From the NCBI GenBank assembly GCA_963666505.2, contig CAXXXL010000003.1:372001-436000 (forward strand): a stretch of 64,000 bases of DNA. Direction: 5' to 3'. The notes below the pieces were generated by a model that did no database searches, was not told the origin of the DNA, and saw only the letters and a program-made list of their open reading frames with translations. Source of the DNA: JABGQS01 sp963666505 (lineage in GTDB: Bacteria; Bacillota; Clostridia; Christensenellales; SZUA-584). This document shows, in pieces, positions 43,626 through 52,300 of the stretch; positions within the stretch are counted from its first letter, which is position 1; each line of letters starts with the position of its first letter. A program made the position numbers and the translations under genes.

Positions 43626-44543
43626 TTAATCGTCAAGATCGCAGTACGGCGCAACCATATAGCCACGGCGCTCGAGCTGTTCTTTTTCAAGTTCGTTTGC
43701 CCACGCTTCAAGACGTTTTGGCAGCGGCAGATAGTATCTTACCTCCGGTTTATAGCGAATGAACGCTTCGGCATAAGATGTGTTAACTACATCGCCGAAC
43801 TTGCCTATAGCGCCCTCTACGGACTTTCTTGCATAGCCTCCGTTGTACTGCTGGCTTGCCATGGCGTTTCTTGCTTTGACTATCTTTTCTGCAACGTCAG
43901 AGACATCTATAAAAAGATCGCAGAAGCACGTTGATTCTGCATGCAGAACGCTTGATTTGCCAAGGTAATTGTCCGGGTTTGTAAAGAGTATCTGAGGTAT
44001 TCTGTGTGCGGGTTTTGGATTAGGATCGTAAAAATCCAAATTGCCGGCATAGTAAGCGGAACGAAGAACCATTTCTCCGGCCTGGCCGTGCGCATCATAT
44101 CCACACTGGATCTGAGGATAATGGGTTATCAAAATATCAGGTTTTACTTCTCGGATTATTCTTGCGATTTCGATGATTTGAGGCTCATTGACCAGATTTA
44201 TGCGGTCTTCAAGACCCATGAATCTAACGTCTGTGATTCCAAGGATTTTACATGCTTTAATTACTTCTTCGTTTTTAACGTCCTCTCGTGTGTTTCTCAG
44301 ATGCTCTGATTCGTTTTTTTCAAACTTCTTTCCTTTTACACGAAGTTTGTCGGCAATTTCTTCGTCATGGATATGGACACCTTGATACATGCCGACTACA
44401 GTGACTTTGTCTCCCCGCTCGACGTGGTGGCACATCGTTCCGCCGCAATGGTCAAAAGTATCGGCCGGATGGGCCATTATGACCAGTATCTGAAGCTGTT
44501 TTTCGGTATCCCCCGCCATCTTGTCGGAAAAGTCCATTTTCAT
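43626..44543 (-). CDS. PIG-L-family deacetylase
   Basis: The 305-residue LmbE-like zinc hydrolase has VIMAHPADTFDHCGG (AHPDDE-like, with Ala and Thr at two positions) and ILITHYPQIQCGYDAHGQAG with the third metal-binding His. Members remove acetyl groups from GlcNAc-containing molecules such as mycothiol, bacillithiol or antibiotic precursors. Start ATG 44543 has GAGGAG 7 nt upstream. It is a single gene with its own promoter. Confidence 0.88.
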   Translation of the reverse strand: MKMDFSDKMAGDTEKQLQILVIMAHPADTFDHCGGTMCHHVERGDKVTVVGMYQGVHIHDEEIADKLRVKGKKFEKNESEHLRNTREDVKNEEVIKACKILGITDVRFMGLEDRINLVNEPQIIEIARIIREVKPDILITHYPQIQCGYDAHGQAGEMVLRSAYYAGNLDFYDPNPKPAHRIPQILFTNPDNYLGKSSVLHAESTCFCDLFIDVSDVAEKIVKARNAMASQQYNGGYARKSVEGAIGKFGDVVNTSYAEAFIRYKPEVRYYLPLPKRLEAWANELEKEQLERRGYMVAPYCDLDD

Positions 44544-44658
44544 TTTACTGCTCCTCTTATTTTTATAGTGCTCAAAGCATATAAGCTTTGGCAAACTAAA
44601 ATCATTTTTGAATGCAGCCTCAAGAACAAGACTTAAAAGAAGTATTCTATTTTTGGCA

Positions 44659-44686
44659 ATTATACTACATGAGTGCGTAAAGTCAA
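44659..44686 (-). promoter_or_regulatory. Promoter of the PIG-L gene
   Basis: On the minus strand TTGACT (44686-44681), 16 bp, TATAAT (44664-44659). Confidence 0.7.
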
Positions 44687-44734
44687 CCCAAATCTGGAAA
44701 TTGTAAAAATTAAATTTCTGCTATCTTGTTTTTC

Positions 44735-44764
44735 TTGTTCAAAGAGTAGTTTTTACTGTATACT
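44735..44764 (+). promoter_or_regulatory. Promoter of the uracil-DNA glycosylase gene
   Basis: TTGTTC (44735-44740), 18 bp, TATACT (44759-44764). Confidence 0.55.
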
Positions 44765-44776
44765 TGATGCAAAGGA

Positions 44777-45376
44777 GTGCGTAAAATGAGCGGTTTATTA
44801 AAAATATATGATGAGATGCTTTCGGCGGCTTCGGCTTTGAGAAAGTCAAAAGAGGACATGGTATACGGTGAAGGGCAGATGGATGCCGATGTTATGTTGA
44901 TAGGAGAAGCGCCCGGAGCAGAGGAGACCAGGCTCCACCGGCCGTTTGTGGGCAAGGCGGGCAAAAACCTTGACGAGTTTCTGGAAGCGATAGGCAGGAA
45001 AAGATGCGATATATATATTTCCAACGTCGTCAAGTTCCGTCCTTTCAAGGTGAGCGAAAAGGGAAGGCTTTCCAACAGACCGCCGAAGAGAGAGGAGATA
45101 GAGCTGATGCTGCCGCTATTGCGCAGGGAGATAGAATTCGTTGCTCCAAAGGTTGTAGTGACGCTAGGCAACGTGCCTCTCAGGGCAGTTTCAGGGCACA
45201 GAAGCCTTACCATAGGCTCGTGCCATGGTCAGCAGATGCCAGCGCAGGCACTGTCACACGGGTTTGAGATCTTTGCTTTGTATCACCCGGCAAGTATAAT
45301 ATATAACAGGGCTCTCAGCGACGTATACAAACGCGATCTGGCCAAGCTGAAAAGCTATCTTGACAGCATAGCGTAA
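44777..45376 (+). CDS. Family-4-like uracil-DNA glycosylase without Fe-S cysteines
   Basis: The 199-residue protein has the UDG fold motifs of family 4: LIGEAPGAEETRLHRPFVGK (GEAPG plus PFVGKAG), YISNVVKFRPF and ALYHPASIIYN (HPA). Family-4 enzymes hold a [4Fe-4S] cluster with four Cys, one pair before GEG, one in KCRPP and one shortly after. Here those positions read SALRKS, KFRPF and EIELML; the only Cys are Cys77 (KRCDIY) and the one in SCHGQ. It should still excise uracil, but without a cluster. AAAGGAG precedes the ATG. Confidence 0.85.
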   Translation: MRKMSGLLKIYDEMLSAASALRKSKEDMVYGEGQMDADVMLIGEAPGAEETRLHRPFVGKAGKNLDEFLEAIGRKRCDIYISNVVKFRPFKVSEKGRLSNRPPKREEIELMLPLLRREIEFVAPKVVVTLGNVPLRAVSGHRSLTIGSCHGQQMPAQALSHGFEIFALYHPASIIYNRALSDVYKRDLAKLKSYLDSIA

Positions 45377-45391
45377 CAAAAATGTAATAAA

Positions 45392-45475
45392 AAGAAGCGA
45401 TAATTATCGTTAATCGGAAAATATATTACAAAAATATTGCAATATGTAATATAAACGTAATATTTCTGTTTTCCT
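45392..45475. repeat. AT-rich palindrome cluster downstream of the glycosylase
   Basis: CGATAATTATCG (45398-45409) is a perfect palindrome. Nested repeats follow: TATATTAC (45422-45429), ATATTGCAATAT (45434-45445) and GTAATATA (45446-45453). They may be operators or hairpins. This is part of the 370-bp noncoding stretch 45377-45746. Confidence 0.5.
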
Positions 45476-45549
45476 CTCATATGCTCTTCGATGCTCTTGT
45501 TTTAGGGGGGATACGGCGTTTGCACGGCTGTGAAAGGTTTGGTTTAATA

Positions 45550-45645
45550 TAGATGACAATACTTTCTATTAATGACCAATGGTCAGTACAAACATTCAAC
45601 CTCCTTAAACCTGGGTTACACGATATCGTGTAACCTTTGTTTTTT
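45550..45645 (+). ncRNA. Candidate trans-acting small RNA with anti-Shine-Dalgarno seed
   Basis: A promoter-like TTGCAC (45520-45525), 17 bp, TTTAAT (45543-45548) precedes an unannotated stretch of about 95 nt. It holds a 5' hairpin TGACC-AAT-GGTCA (45573-45585), an unpaired CAACCTCCTTAAACC (45598-45612) and a perfect terminator GGTTACACGAT/ATCGTGTAACC (45614-45635) with TTTGTTTTTT. ACCTCCTT is the complement of AAGGAGGT. The order hairpin, C-rich seed, terminator is that of many Firmicutes sRNAs. No coding frame is evident. The alternative is a simple terminator of the glycosylase transcript plus a TetR-type operator. Confidence 0.5.
45614..45645 (+). terminator. Strong Rho-independent terminator
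   Basis: An uninterrupted 11-bp stem, GGTTACACGAT/ATCGTGTAACC, with T-rich tail. Confidence 0.9.
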
Positions 45646-45681
45646 GCAGACAGTATGCGGCAAGCCCCCGGCTAATTCGTA

Positions 45682-45710
45682 TTGAAAGCGTACAACATTT
45701 GATATATACT
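45682..45710 (+). promoter_or_regulatory. Promoter of pfkA
   Basis: TTGAAA (45682-45687), 17 bp, TATACT (45705-45710). Confidence 0.7.
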
Positions 45711-45746
45711 TGATAGAAGAAGAAAAGCACACTAAGGAGAAGATAG

Positions 45747-46799
45747 ATGAAGAGAATAGGTATGCTTACCAGCGGCGGCGATTGCCCGGGGCTGAACGCT
45801 GCGCTGAGGGGAGTTGCAAAGGCCTCGTACCAGGTCTTCGAGGGTGTCGAGATGATCGGTATTCTTGACGGATACGGCGGTCTTATTGACGGGCACTACC
45901 GGAAAATGGACACCGAGGAGTTTTCGGGCATACTGACGCTTGGCGGCACTATCCTGCGTACATCCAGAAGGAAGCAAGAGCCTATACGCCAGAATTCTGG
46001 AAAATATCTTGATATATTCAAAGCCATGGCAAAGAACTATGAGAAGATGGAGCTTGACTGTTTGGTGACAATAGGCGGAGACGGGACGCATATGGCTGCC
46101 GGAAAACTTAAGGAATACGGACTTAACATCATCGGACTGCCAAAGACGATAGACAACGATATCTGGGGAACGGACATGACGTTCGGATACCAGAGCGCAT
46201 CTGATATAGCCACAGACGTTATCGACCGTGTCCATACTACGGCTGTTTCTCATTCGCGTGTGATGATAGTTGAGCTTATGGGAAACACGGCTGGCTGGCT
46301 GACGCTGAGCGCAGGGATAGCCGGCGGAGCTGACGTCATCCTTATACCGGAGATACCGTATGATATCGGTGCAGTTGCCGATGCTATAAACAGGCGCTAT
46401 GAAAGGGGAAAACACTTCTCTATAATAGCTATCGCCGAAGGAGCAAGGAGCGTTAAAGACCCCGAACAGATATTGAAAGGGCAGCATTATTCTATCGGAT
46501 ATAAGCTGGCGGACGAGCTTACGAATGAAATCGACATAGATACTAGGGTCGTTGTGCCGGGGCATTATCAGCGTGGCGGGCCTCCCTGCCCGTATGACAG
46601 GGTGCTTGCAACTCAGATGGGTGTGCATGCTGCAGATTTGATTAATCAGGGTAAGTTCGGCAGGACTGTTGCTGTCAAAGGCGGGAAGATAACTTCTAAC
46701 GTAATCAAAGACATTGCCGGGAAGACGAAGACGATACCAATGGATGCACCGCTGATGGACGCAGCAAAAAGGATAGGTATAAGCTTTGGTGAAGCGTAG
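45747..46799 (+). CDS. pfkA: 6-phosphofructokinase
   Basis: The 350-residue enzyme has GMLTSGGDCPGLNAALRG, TIGGDGTHMAAG, LPKTIDNDIWGTD (catalytic Asp) and HTTAVSHSRVMIVELMG. The residue pair Gly (GGDG) and Lys (PKTIDND) is that of group III ATP-dependent enzymes; PPi-dependent ones have Asp in the first place. It would phosphorylate fructose-6-P, the product of GlcN-6-P deamination. AAGGAG precedes the ATG; it leads an operon into glmU, HAD and pth. Confidence 0.93.
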   Translation: MKRIGMLTSGGDCPGLNAALRGVAKASYQVFEGVEMIGILDGYGGLIDGHYRKMDTEEFSGILTLGGTILRTSRRKQEPIRQNSGKYLDIFKAMAKNYEKMELDCLVTIGGDGTHMAAGKLKEYGLNIIGLPKTIDNDIWGTDMTFGYQSASDIATDVIDRVHTTAVSHSRVMIVELMGNTAGWLTLSAGIAGGADVILIPEIPYDIGAVADAINRRYERGKHFSIIAIAEGARSVKDPEQILKGQHYSIGYKLADELTNEIDIDTRVVVPGHYQRGGPPCPYDRVLATQMGVHAADLINQGKFGRTVAVKGGKITSNVIKDIAGKTKTIPMDAPLMDAAKRIGISFGEA

Positions 46800-46820
46800 C
46801 AGACAGAAAAGGGGATATAC

Positions 46821-48050
46821 ATGAACAAAAAGAACGTAACGGCGGTGGTGACAGCTGCGGCGCTTGCCGACCGGATGAACTCTAAAACGAGCAAACTGCT
46901 TCACAGCTTGTGCGGCAGGCCTTTAGCGGCTTATGCGCTTGGTGCGGCACAGGCAGTGTCTGAGGCACGTCCTGTTTTCGTCACGGACGGGCTGGAAAAC
47001 TTTTTGGAAGAGGCTTTTGGAGACAGTGCCTTTTACGCACAGTTGTGTGACGGAGAGCTTCTGCCGCCAGTGGCGCTGAGCGCTGACGGGTATTTGGTCG
47101 TTATTTCTGCGGACATGCCGCTTGTAGACAGTGAAACCATAGAAGAGATGCTGGATACTGTTTCTGAAAAGGACATCGGAGCGTGTGCATTGTTGGGCGA
47201 GGATGAAAAGGACGGCAGTGGCTCGGCATACTGCTTCAGCATTCCGCTTTTGAAAAAAGCTATTGAATCTGGCTGCGGCACTTTATCTGACTGTGTGGAG
47301 TATTTTGCGGATAATGGTTACGGAGCGGATGCGCTTTACAGTGAAAAGTGTTTTGCGGTGACGGACAGAGCTCAGCTTGCACGAGCAGGAGCAGAGATAA
47401 GACGTAATATAAATGGAAAGCTGATGAACGGCGGAGTCACACTTATTGACCCGGAGAATACGTATATTGATGCAACAGTCAGCATAGGTATGGATACAGT
47501 GATTTATCCCGGGGTGACTATAGAGGGAAGCTGTGAGATAGGACAGGACTGTACGCTGTATCCCGGCAGCCGTATTGCGGACTCTGTTATTGGAAACGGC
47601 ACGACTGTTCAGAACGCTGTTATAACGCAGGCACAGGTTGGCGACAACACTACCGTTGGGCCTTATGCATATCTGCGACCGAAGGCAGTTATCGGAAACG
47701 GCTGTAAGGTTGGCGATTTTGTTGAAGTTAAGAACGCTGTTATGAAAGACGGCTCAAAAGCTTCGCATCTGACATACATAGGTGACGGAGAGGTTGGCGA
47801 AAAGAGCAACATAGGCTGCGGAGTGATTTTTTGTAATTATAACGGAAAGAAAAAGAGCATGACTGTAGTTGGAAAGAACGCTTTCGTGGGAAGCAATACA
47901 AACCTTGTTGCGCCGGTGGAAGTGGGCGACGGTGCTTTTGTTGCGGCAGGGACAACTGTTACAGAAGACGTGCCGAAAGATGCTTTATGCATCGGGAGAA
48001 GCAAACAAAAAATCATCGAAGGCTGGGCAAAAAAGTGGTGGGAAAAATAA
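46821..48050 (+). CDS. glmU: GlmU-like protein with intact acetyltransferase but degenerate uridyltransferase domain
   Basis: The 409-residue protein has the GlmU C-terminal left-handed beta helix with all key parts: YLRPKAVIGNGCKVGDFVEV, SKASHLTYIGD (catalytic His), NIGCGVIFCNYNGKKK and GWAKKWW. The N-terminal domain is about 45 residues short, its nucleotide loop reads TAAALADRMNSKTSKLLH where active GlmU has LAAGxGTRM, and the QxEQLGTxHA motif is missing. Thus GlcN-1-P acetylation is likely and UTP transfer unlikely. It follows pfkA by 21 bp. Confidence 0.85.
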   Translation: MNKKNVTAVVTAAALADRMNSKTSKLLHSLCGRPLAAYALGAAQAVSEARPVFVTDGLENFLEEAFGDSAFYAQLCDGELLPPVALSADGYLVVISADMPLVDSETIEEMLDTVSEKDIGACALLGEDEKDGSGSAYCFSIPLLKKAIESGCGTLSDCVEYFADNGYGADALYSEKCFAVTDRAQLARAGAEIRRNINGKLMNGGVTLIDPENTYIDATVSIGMDTVIYPGVTIEGSCEIGQDCTLYPGSRIADSVIGNGTTVQNAVITQAQVGDNTTVGPYAYLRPKAVIGNGCKVGDFVEVKNAVMKDGSKASHLTYIGDGEVGEKSNIGCGVIFCNYNGKKKSMTVVGKNAFVGSNTNLVAPVEVGDGAFVAAGTTVTEDVPKDALCIGRSKQKIIEGWAKKWWEK

Positions 48051-48757
48051 GAGACACATTCTTTTTCGATCTTGACGGCACACTGCTGCCGCTTGATATG
48101 GAGGAGTTCATAAGAGTATATTATATCGGAATAAACAAAAGCGGCGTCTGTGATGCGATATGCAAAGACGAAGGCAACGAGATTTTTCAAAAAGCTGTGT
48201 ATGCTATGATGGAAAACGACGGTGCTGAGACTAATAAGGAAGCTTTCTTTGGTAAACTTGAAAGCCTGTCCGGAACAGGTGAAGAAAAGCTGATGCCGCT
48301 GATGGATGAGTTTTACGACGGCGAATATTCAAAAATCCGGGAATGTACAAACGTCGAATACAGAGCGATTGAGATCATCAAAACATTGAAGGACAAGGGA
48401 TACAGGCTGGTGCTGGCGACGAACCCGCTTTTTCCGCCCGTTGCAACGAATCTTCGGATGCAGTGGGGCGGTCTTGATAAGGACGATTTTGAACATATCA
48501 CTTATTATGACAACTCAAGTTTCTGTAAGCCGAATCCCGGATATTATAATGAGATACTCGGCAAACTTGGGCTGAGGGCACAGCAGTGCTATATTGTGGG
48601 CAATGACGTTCGTGACGATATGAACGCAGTTGCGCTTGGGTTTGAAGGATTTTTATTGACGGATCATTTGATAGGCGATATAAGAAAGGTGCCGGAATGC
48701 AGAACAGGCGATTATTCAGAGCTTCTCGATTTCGTAAAAAAACTGCCGGAAGTCTAA
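48038..48757 (+). CDS. HAD-superfamily hydrolase
   Basis: The protein has motif I TFFFDLDGTLLP, motif II LVLATNPLFPP, the lysine in SFCKPNPGYY and motif IV YIVGNDVRDDMNAV, so it is a HAD phosphatase. The start is probably GTG 48038 (or 48035), inside the end of glmU, which puts motif I at residue 8 as is normal; the ATG at 47987 would add an unlikely basic tail. The substrate is unknown. Confidence 0.85.
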   Translation: MGKIRDTFFFDLDGTLLPLDMEEFIRVYYIGINKSGVCDAICKDEGNEIFQKAVYAMMENDGAETNKEAFFGKLESLSGTGEEKLMPLMDEFYDGEYSKIRECTNVEYRAIEIIKTLKDKGYRLVLATNPLFPPVATNLRMQWGGLDKDDFEHITYYDNSSFCKPNPGYYNEILGKLGLRAQQCYIVGNDVRDDMNAVALGFEGFLLTDHLIGDIRKVPECRTGDYSELLDFVKKLPEV

Positions 48758-49308
48758 AGAGCGACTGGTATATAGTCGGCCTTGGTAACCCGGGCAGCAA
48801 ATATGCGCATACGCGGCACAACGCCGGTTTTGACGTTGTTGAGATTTTGGCGCAGAGGCATGGGATAACGCTGAGGATACATGAATTCCAGGCAAGGCTG
48901 GGCAAGGGCAGGATAGGCGGCAGGGACGTTTTACTTGCTATGCCGCAGACTTATATGAACAACTCCGGGCAGAGCGTTAAAGCTATGACGAAGGCTTTGG
49001 GCGCAGGGGCAGCAAAGCTCATAATAGTATATGATGATATGGATCTTGCTCCTGGCAAGGTGAGGATAAAACAGCGGGGAAGCGCAGGAACGCATAACGG
49101 CATGAAGTCTGTTATATATCATCTTTTGACTGATGATATCGTAAGGGTACGTGTGGGCATCGGCAAGGCGAAGGAAGATGTTGTAGACTTTGTTCTTGGC
49201 GAACACGACGATAAGGAGACTGCGTTCGATACGCTTAAAAAAGCGGCAGATGCAATCGAGACTATAATTGAGCAGGGAGTCGTTGAAGCACAGAACCGCT
49301 TCAATTGA
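48697..49308 (+). CDS. pth: Peptidyl-tRNA hydrolase
   Basis: The 203-residue protein has YIVGLGNPGSKYAHTRHNAG (catalytic His), MPQTYMNNSGQSV and YDDMDLAPGKVRIKQRGSAG. It frees tRNA from stalled peptidyl-tRNA. The only start codon in frame is ATG 48697, 61 bp inside the HAD gene, with AAAGG upstream; this gives a basic N-terminal extension of about 23 residues that Pth normally lacks. Confidence 0.93.
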   Translation: MQNRRLFRASRFRKKTAGSLKSDWYIVGLGNPGSKYAHTRHNAGFDVVEILAQRHGITLRIHEFQARLGKGRIGGRDVLLAMPQTYMNNSGQSVKAMTKALGAGAAKLIIVYDDMDLAPGKVRIKQRGSAGTHNGMKSVIYHLLTDDIVRVRVGIGKAKEDVVDFVLGEHDDKETAFDTLKKAADAIETIIEQGVVEAQNRFN

Positions 49309-49360
49309 TATATAGCGGCAACTTTATGATTAAAGTGTGTTGTGAAAAAGGAAAGGCTAT

Positions 49361-52300
49361 ATGAGAATAAACGGGCATATCGCAGATTTGGCTGAATTTG
49401 CGAAGCTTAAAGATTTGATACGGGCAGGGAAGACTCCCTGCTCGATTTTTGGCGTTGCGCAGAGTTTGAAGCCGCTTTTGGCGTCTGCGCTTGCTGAAGA
49501 AGAAAAACGGACGGTTATCGTCGTGTGTTCGTCGCAGGAGAGAGCGGCGCAGTATGCCGCTGCGGATGAGCACGGTGTATTCATACCCAAAAGAGCACTC
49601 TTTTTAAGAAGCTCCGTTGCAAGGAGTAGAGAGGCGGCATTTGACAGGATAAGTGCAATATCGTCGCTTTTATCCGGAAAAGCAGCGACGGCGTACCTCT
49701 GTGAAGAAGCGCTTTGTGCAAGGCTGGTGCAAAAAGACGATTTCGCTTCTGCAGGAATAACCGTGAAGAGAGACGCTGTATATGACCCTGAGAAGCTGGT
49801 TCAGAAGCTGGTGCTTGGCGGATATGAGCGTGTGAGCAGCGTTGAGTCGCCCGGACAGGCGGCACGGCGTGGAGAGGTTCTGGATGTTTTCAGCCCGGGA
49901 AAGAACGCTCCTGTCAGGATAGATTTCTTTGACGATGTTGTCGAGAGCATACATGAATTTGACCCGATATCACAGAGGCGCAGCAAGAACACACTGAGAA
50001 GTGCTCAACTTCTGCCTGCAGTGGAGCTTGTGCTGACTGACAGGACAGCGAAGAAGTGTTCAGAATATTTCAATACGGCAAAGCCTGCCGACAGTAACCT
50101 TAAAGCAAAGTTCGATGAATATGCAAGAGGTATTGAGAACCACAGGTTTTTCGAGGATATCGAAAACTTTGCTTATGCTTTCTGCGAAGAGAGCCTTATA
50201 GATTTTTTTGATGACCCGTTAGTGATATTCGACGAATATAAGCATATAAGGAACACCGGGGAAGAAAGAGAGCAGGATTTTGAAACAAAGCTGTTTGAGC
50301 TTGTGGGCGCAAGGCAGGCTGTTGCAGACCAGAAGGAACTGTATCTTTCGAAAGAAGAGATATTAAAGCGTGCAAAAGAACACACTGTACTCGACTACTG
50401 CGGCATAAGCAAATCGAAAGAAATTGGCGGGAAAAGCGAAATTTCAGTGCATTCGAAAAATGCGCTGTCCTATAACAAACAGCTCGATATACTGCGTGAC
50501 GATATAAAGACAAGAGTACAGAACGGCTGGCGCGTATATTTGATATGCGGAAGCGAAAACAAGGCGGTAAAACTTTCGGCAGAGCTTACCGACGAGACTA
50601 TAAGCGTGCCGTATGTTGCGCACGAGCTTGAATACGGCCATGCGGGGACATTTTCTGACAGGCTGCTGAGCGGATTTGAGCTTACCGAGAAGAAGACATA
50701 TTTCCTTGGCGAAAACGATATCTACGGTTTCTCAAGAAAGAAAAAACGAAAAGCCGCAAGAAGACAGCTGGATGTATTTACCGACCTTAAAACGGGCGAT
50801 ATAATAGTCCACGACATACATGGCAAGGGCAGATTTCTGGGGCTTGTGACCCGCTCGGTTCAGGGAGTCAGCCGTGATTATCTAGAGCTTGAATACAGGG
50901 GCGGTGACAAGCTGTTTATTCCTACCGACCAGATAGACAGAGTGCAGAAGTATATGGGCGGCGACAACGAGCGTCTTTCAAAGCTGGGCGGAAAGGAATG
51001 GAGCGCTACAAAAGACCGTGTAAAAAAGGCGGTAAAAGAGCTTGCCGAAGATCTCGTTTCGATATACTCGGAGAGGCTTGGAAAGAAGGGTTATATTTAC
51101 GGCGAAGATACCATCTGGCAGCGTCAGTTTGAGGAGAACTTTCCGTATGAAGAGACGGATGGACAGCTTAGAAGCACCGAGGACATTAAGAAGGATATGC
51201 AGAGTGAGAAGGTTATGGACAGGCTGCTGCTGGGCGACGTGGGTTACGGCAAGACAGAGGTTGCAATGCGTGCGGCGTTCAAGGCAGTTATGGAAGGGCG
51301 CCAGTGCGCCGTTCTTGTGCCGACGACGCTGCTTGCGAGGCAGCACCACCACAGCTTTATGGAACGCTTCACCGACTTTGCAGTAGAGATAGAGAGCTTG
51401 AGCCGGTTCGTTTCGCCAAAGGATCAAAAGCGAATCATAGCAGGGCTGAAGGCAGGAACGGTGGACGTAGTTATCGGGACACACAGGCTGCTTAGCCAGG
51501 ACATTGTTTTCAAAGACCTGGGGCTGCTGATAATTGATGAAGAGCAGAGGTTTGGTGTATCGCACAAGGAGCGTATAAAGGACATTAAACGCAGCGTTGA
51601 TGTACTCACTCTGTCTGCAACGCCCATACCACGTACGCTGCAGATGTCTCTGACGGGCATACGTGAAATGAGCACGATAGAGACACCGCCGGAGGACAGG
51701 ACGCCGCAGGAGAGTTATGTTGTCGAGTATTCCGGAGAGCTGGTCCACGATGCGGTCGCAAAGGAAATGGAACGTGGGGGGCAGACGTATTTCGTGTGTA
51801 GACAGATTGGTTTGATGGACAAGATTGCCGGAGATCTGCGGCAGTATATACCGCAGGCAAGGGTCGCAATGGCGCACGGGCGGATGAACGAAACGCAGAT
51901 AGAGAACGTTATGGAGGATTTTCTGGCAAGTGAGTACGACGTTCTTTTATGCACAACTATAATCGAATCGGGTATAGACATACCGAACGTAAACACCGTT
52001 ATAATATACGAAGCGGACAAATTCGGTTTGGCGCAGCTCTATCAGATAAAAGGAAGAGTCGGCAGAGCCACGAAAAGCTCTTATGCCTATCTTACATATA
52101 TTCGTGGCACTAGGATGACGCCGGAGGCGGAAAAACGCCTGCAGACAATAGCGGAGTTTACCGAATTCGGGGCGGGCTTCAAGATAGCCATGAGAGATTT
52201 AGAGATCCGTGGAGCTGGAAACCTTCTTGGGCCGGAGCAGTCCGGGCAGATGGCAGCAGTAGGTTATGATATGTACTGCAGACTGATGAGGCAGGCTGTG

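Noticed and set aside
45398..45409. Fur box
   Set aside because: CGATAATTATCG shares GATAAT with Fur sites but is only 12 bp and lacks the 19-bp layout.
45573..45585. TetR-type operator TGACCAATGGTCA
   Set aside because: Possible, but no TetR gene is nearby, and the spacing before a seed and terminator fits an RNA hairpin better. Kept as an alternative in the ncRNA entry.
45732..46904. Minus-strand open frame of 390 codons opposite pfkA
   Set aside because: PfkA is complete with all motifs on the plus strand; the antisense product has no recognisable features.
50978..51877. Minus-strand open frame of 299 codons opposite mfd
   Set aside because: Shadow of the well-conserved helicase part of Mfd.
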